Below are positions 24,429 to 26,293 of a stretch of DNA of 26,293 nt, one piece after another. The notes under the pieces are model-generated. The model searched no databases. It worked only from the letters and a program-made list of their open reading frames with translations, and was not told where the DNA came from. This DNA comes from Pseudomonadota bacterium. Its GTDB lineage: Bacteria; Pseudomonadota; Alphaproteobacteria; UBA8366; JADFVY01. The stretch spans positions 1-26,293 of the forward strand of contig JADFVY010000211.1 in NCBI GenBank assembly GCA_015222795.1, given 5' to 3'. The position numbers and the translations under genes are program-made. Positions within the stretch are counted from its first letter, which is position 1, and each line of letters begins with the position of its first letter.

Positions 24429-24974
24429 ATGTATCGCGACAACACGCTCATTCCCGCCGAAGCGGTGCGGCTCGCCGCACTGGGTAGCCTTGCCGATGGC
24501 GACAAGAGCTATGGCGACCTGGCGCGCGAGATTCGTTTCTTCGTTGCGCGTATCGTCGGGCCGTCGCTCGATCTACTGGGCACATCGCTTGAACTGCTGC
24601 GGCTTGAGGGCCTGATCGAGGCGCTGGACGGCACGGCCGCCACCGAAACCCTGCCCGACGAAGCCATGCTCCGCATCACGGATGAGGGCAAGGCCGCATT
24701 CCATGTCCTGATGACCTCCAATGTCCGGGGCCTGGCAAACGATCTCAGTCGTCTGGTGATCGCGCTGAAGATGCGCTTCCTGCAGTTGCTATCCGAGGAA
24801 GACCGCCACGAACAGGCGGAAATTATGGCGGAAGCATATGAAACCGAGCTTGCCCGGCTACAGGATCTGCGCGCCAGTTACGCTAATGGCTTCCTGGCCG
24901 AATGGCTGGACCACGAAATCGCCGAGGCGACCGAACGCCGGGACTGGTTCACAGCCCTGGACGCCCGCATCTGA
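24429..24974 (+). CDS. Conserved hypothetical protein, putative winged-helix regulator
   Basis: A 181-residue soluble protein with no signal or membrane segment. Residues about 8-85 have the look of a winged helix: helices around AVRLAALGSL and SYGDLAREI, then SLELLRLEGLIEAL as a recognition-like helix and a wing ending at AMLRITDEGKAAF. The C-terminal part (about 95-180) is helical and charged, with LVIALKMRFLQLL and EIMAEAYETELARLQDL suggesting a dimerising coiled coil. This plan resembles PadR-like regulators, but no exact family is certain. It lies 88 bases after potC and 130 bases before the SWIM protein gene, so it could regulate either side. Confidence 0.8.
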   Translation: MYRDNTLIPAEAVRLAALGSLADGDKSYGDLAREIRFFVARIVGPSLDLLGTSLELLRLEGLIEALDGTAATETLPDEAMLRITDEGKAAFHVLMTSNVRGLANDLSRLVIALKMRFLQLLSEEDRHEQAEIMAEAYETELARLQDLRASYANGFLAEWLDHEIAEATERRDWFTALDARI

Positions 24975-25044
24975 ACGGACATTCGTCCACCCTCTAAATA
25001 GTTCGTCAACGAATAGCGCCTAGAATTGCAGTCAATCATGGGCT

Positions 25045-25061
25045 GCAGGCAATACGCCTGC
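25045..25061 (+). terminator. Small stem-loop between the winged-helix and SWIM genes
   Basis: GCAGGC pairs with GCCTGC around AATAC, with possible outer pairing of GGCT and AGCC and a short T-rich tail. It may be a weak terminator for the upstream gene. The stem is only six certain pairs. Confidence 0.35.
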
Positions 25062-25104
25062 GGTAAGCCTTAATTGGCGGCAAAATAGAAGGGGCTGAAA
25101 AGGC

Positions 25105-26293
25105 GTGAACTGGACGGTCGGACAAATCCTGGAACTCGCGCCGGACGCGAGCAGCGAGAAGGCCGGCCGCGGGCTGGCGAAGGCCGCCAAATGGTCGCTT
25201 CTCGGTCGTGATGACCGCACCCTGTGGGGCGAAATCAGCGGCAGCGGCAAAAAACCCTATCAAGCCCGCATCGACCTTTCCGAACCCGCCTTCAAATGCA
25301 GTTGTCCCAGCCGCAAATTTCCCTGCAAACATTCGCTCGGCCTGTTCCTGATATTCGGCGAGGACGCGCGGGCCTTCACCGAGGGCCAACCACCGGACTG
25401 GGTCGAAGACTGGCTGTCGGGTCGCGACGGGCGGGCTGAAAAGAAGGCCAAGCGGGCGGAAATGAAAAAAGACACGCCAGTCGATCCCGAGGCCCAGGCC
25501 AAGCGCACTGCCGCCCGCGAGAAAAAAATCGCCGACGGGCTGAACGAATTGGAGATCTGGCTGGCCGACCTGTTGCGTCGCGGATTCGCTGGTTTGGCGG
25601 CTGAGTCCTATTCCTTCTGGGACGCCATGGCGGCGCGTCTGGTGGATTCCCAAGCGCCGGGATTGGGCCGGCAGGTGCGCCAACTCGGTGGACTGGTATC
25701 CTCCGGAGATGGGTGGGAGGCCCATTTGCTGTCCGCCATTGCCCGGCTGCACCTCATAACCCAAGGTTATCGCCGTATTGAAAGCCAGGAGCCCGGCCTG
25801 CGCGACGATCTGCGCGCCGCCATTGGCTGGACCGTCGCCAAGGACGATCTCACGGACTTGCCCGGTATCACCGACGAATGGGTCGTGATGGGCCAGCGGA
25901 TAGAGGAAGAAGACCGTGTCCGCGCCCAGTGGAACTGGCTGTGGGGCATGCAAACCTGCCGACCTGCCCTGATCCTGAATTTCGCCGCCGGCAACCAGCC
26001 GCTCGACGCCAGCCTTGTGGCTGGCACGCGGTTTAAGGGAGAACTGGTGTTCTATCCGGGCGGCCTTTCCCTGAGAGCGTTGATTCGCGATCGCGACGGC
26101 GATACCCAGCCGGCCGACGGCTTTCCCGCCGCGCCTGCCGTTTCAGACGCGTTGCGAACATATGGAACGGCGCTTGCCAATGCGCCTTGGCTGGAACGCT
26201 GGCCGCTGGCGGTTGGCGGCGTGCGGCCGATGCGGCGGGTTGACGGTTCGTGGCTGTTGATAGACGCCTCCGGTGCGGCGCTGCCCATTGAAC
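25105..26293 (+). CDS. SWIM zinc-finger family protein (3' end cut by window edge)
   Basis: At least 396 residues, running off the right edge. A SWIM zinc-binding motif CxCx6CxH is at Cys65, Cys67, Cys74 and His76, inside FKCSCPSRKFPCKHSLGL. It follows a typical N-terminal segment (MNWTVGQILELAPD). A lysine-rich linker (about 105-140) joins it to a large helical C-terminal region. The GTG at 25105 is the best start: an in-frame TGA lies only two codons upstream (25096-25098), and AAGGGG precedes the GTG. From general knowledge, bacterial proteins of this kind are often encoded beside MoxR-type AAA ATPases and VWA-domain proteins, but such genes would lie beyond this window. The biochemical role is unknown; nucleic-acid or protein binding is the usual suggestion for SWIM. 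Confidence 0.88.
   Translation, partial: MNWTVGQILELAPDASSEKAGRGLAKAAKWSLLGRDDRTLWGEISGSGKKPYQARIDLSEPAFKCSCPSRKFPCKHSLGLFLIFGEDARAFTEGQPPDWVEDWLSGRDGRAEKKAKRAEMKKDTPVDPEAQAKRTAAREKKIADGLNELEIWLADLLRRGFAGLAAESYSFWDAMAARLVDSQAPGLGRQVRQLGGLVSSGDGWEAHLLSAIARLHLITQGYRRIESQEPGLRDDLRAAIGWTVAKDDLTDLPGITDEWVVMGQRIEEEDRVRAQWNWLWGMQTCRPALILNFAAGNQPLDASLVAGTRFKGELVFYPGGLSLRALIRDRDGDTQPADGFPAAPAVSDALRTYGTALANAPWLERWPLAVGGVRPMRRVDGSWLLIDASGAALPIE

Noticed and set aside
25036..25953. A 305-codon minus-strand frame opposite the SWIM gene.
   Set aside because: The plus-strand frame contains an intact SWIM motif and runs to the edge; the minus frame has no recognisable feature.

Overview
The window looks like a chromosomal stretch from an alphaproteobacterium, probably Rhodospirillales-like. 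The main reasons are a Shemin-type 5-aminolevulinate synthase, the density of ABC and TRAP solute transporters, and GC-rich codon use. No rRNA, tRNA, CRISPR array, insertion sequence or phage gene is visible. Most of the window is compact transport and metabolism operons.

Left block, minus strand (1-6000): a TRAP transporter runs dctP, dctQ, dctM, then a 62-residue two-helix membrane protein, then an amidase cut by the left edge. An NADP-type D-2-hydroxyacid dehydrogenase lies upstream on the same strand. The set suggests uptake and processing of an organic acid or amide. Next, on the plus strand, is a lipoprotein S41 (CtpA-type) protease (6183-7463).

Middle block, minus strand (7488-16678): a dipeptide-type ABC operon. 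Two 530-residue binding proteins come first (here dppA2, then dppA1), then dppB, dppC, dppD and dppF with 1-4 base overlaps, then a tandem universal stress protein and a ribokinase. dppA1 keeps the classical dipeptide-binding GWTGDNGDPDN motif. dppA2 aligns to it without gaps at every landmark checked but has lost that motif. A sigma70-like promoter and an 18-bp perfect palindrome lie ahead of dppA1.

Right block, plus strand (16906-26293): a class III omega-aminotransferase, hemA preceded by a near-consensus FNR/FixK box, a polyamine-type ABC operon (potA, binding protein, potB with a large insertion, potC), a small putative winged-helix protein, and a SWIM zinc-finger protein cut by the right edge. 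Polyamine import next to an omega-aminotransferase fits putrescine or other amine catabolism.

Two patterns cross the blocks. Three of the four binding-protein genes are followed directly by a strong stem-loop before the permease genes, the usual way to make more binding protein than membrane parts. The divergent region between dppA2 and the aminotransferase holds a 59-bp imperfect palindrome resembling an extragenic palindromic repeat. I see no clearly novel defence or mobile system. The best leads are the altered dppA2, the PotB insertion, the palindromes and the SWIM protein at the edge.
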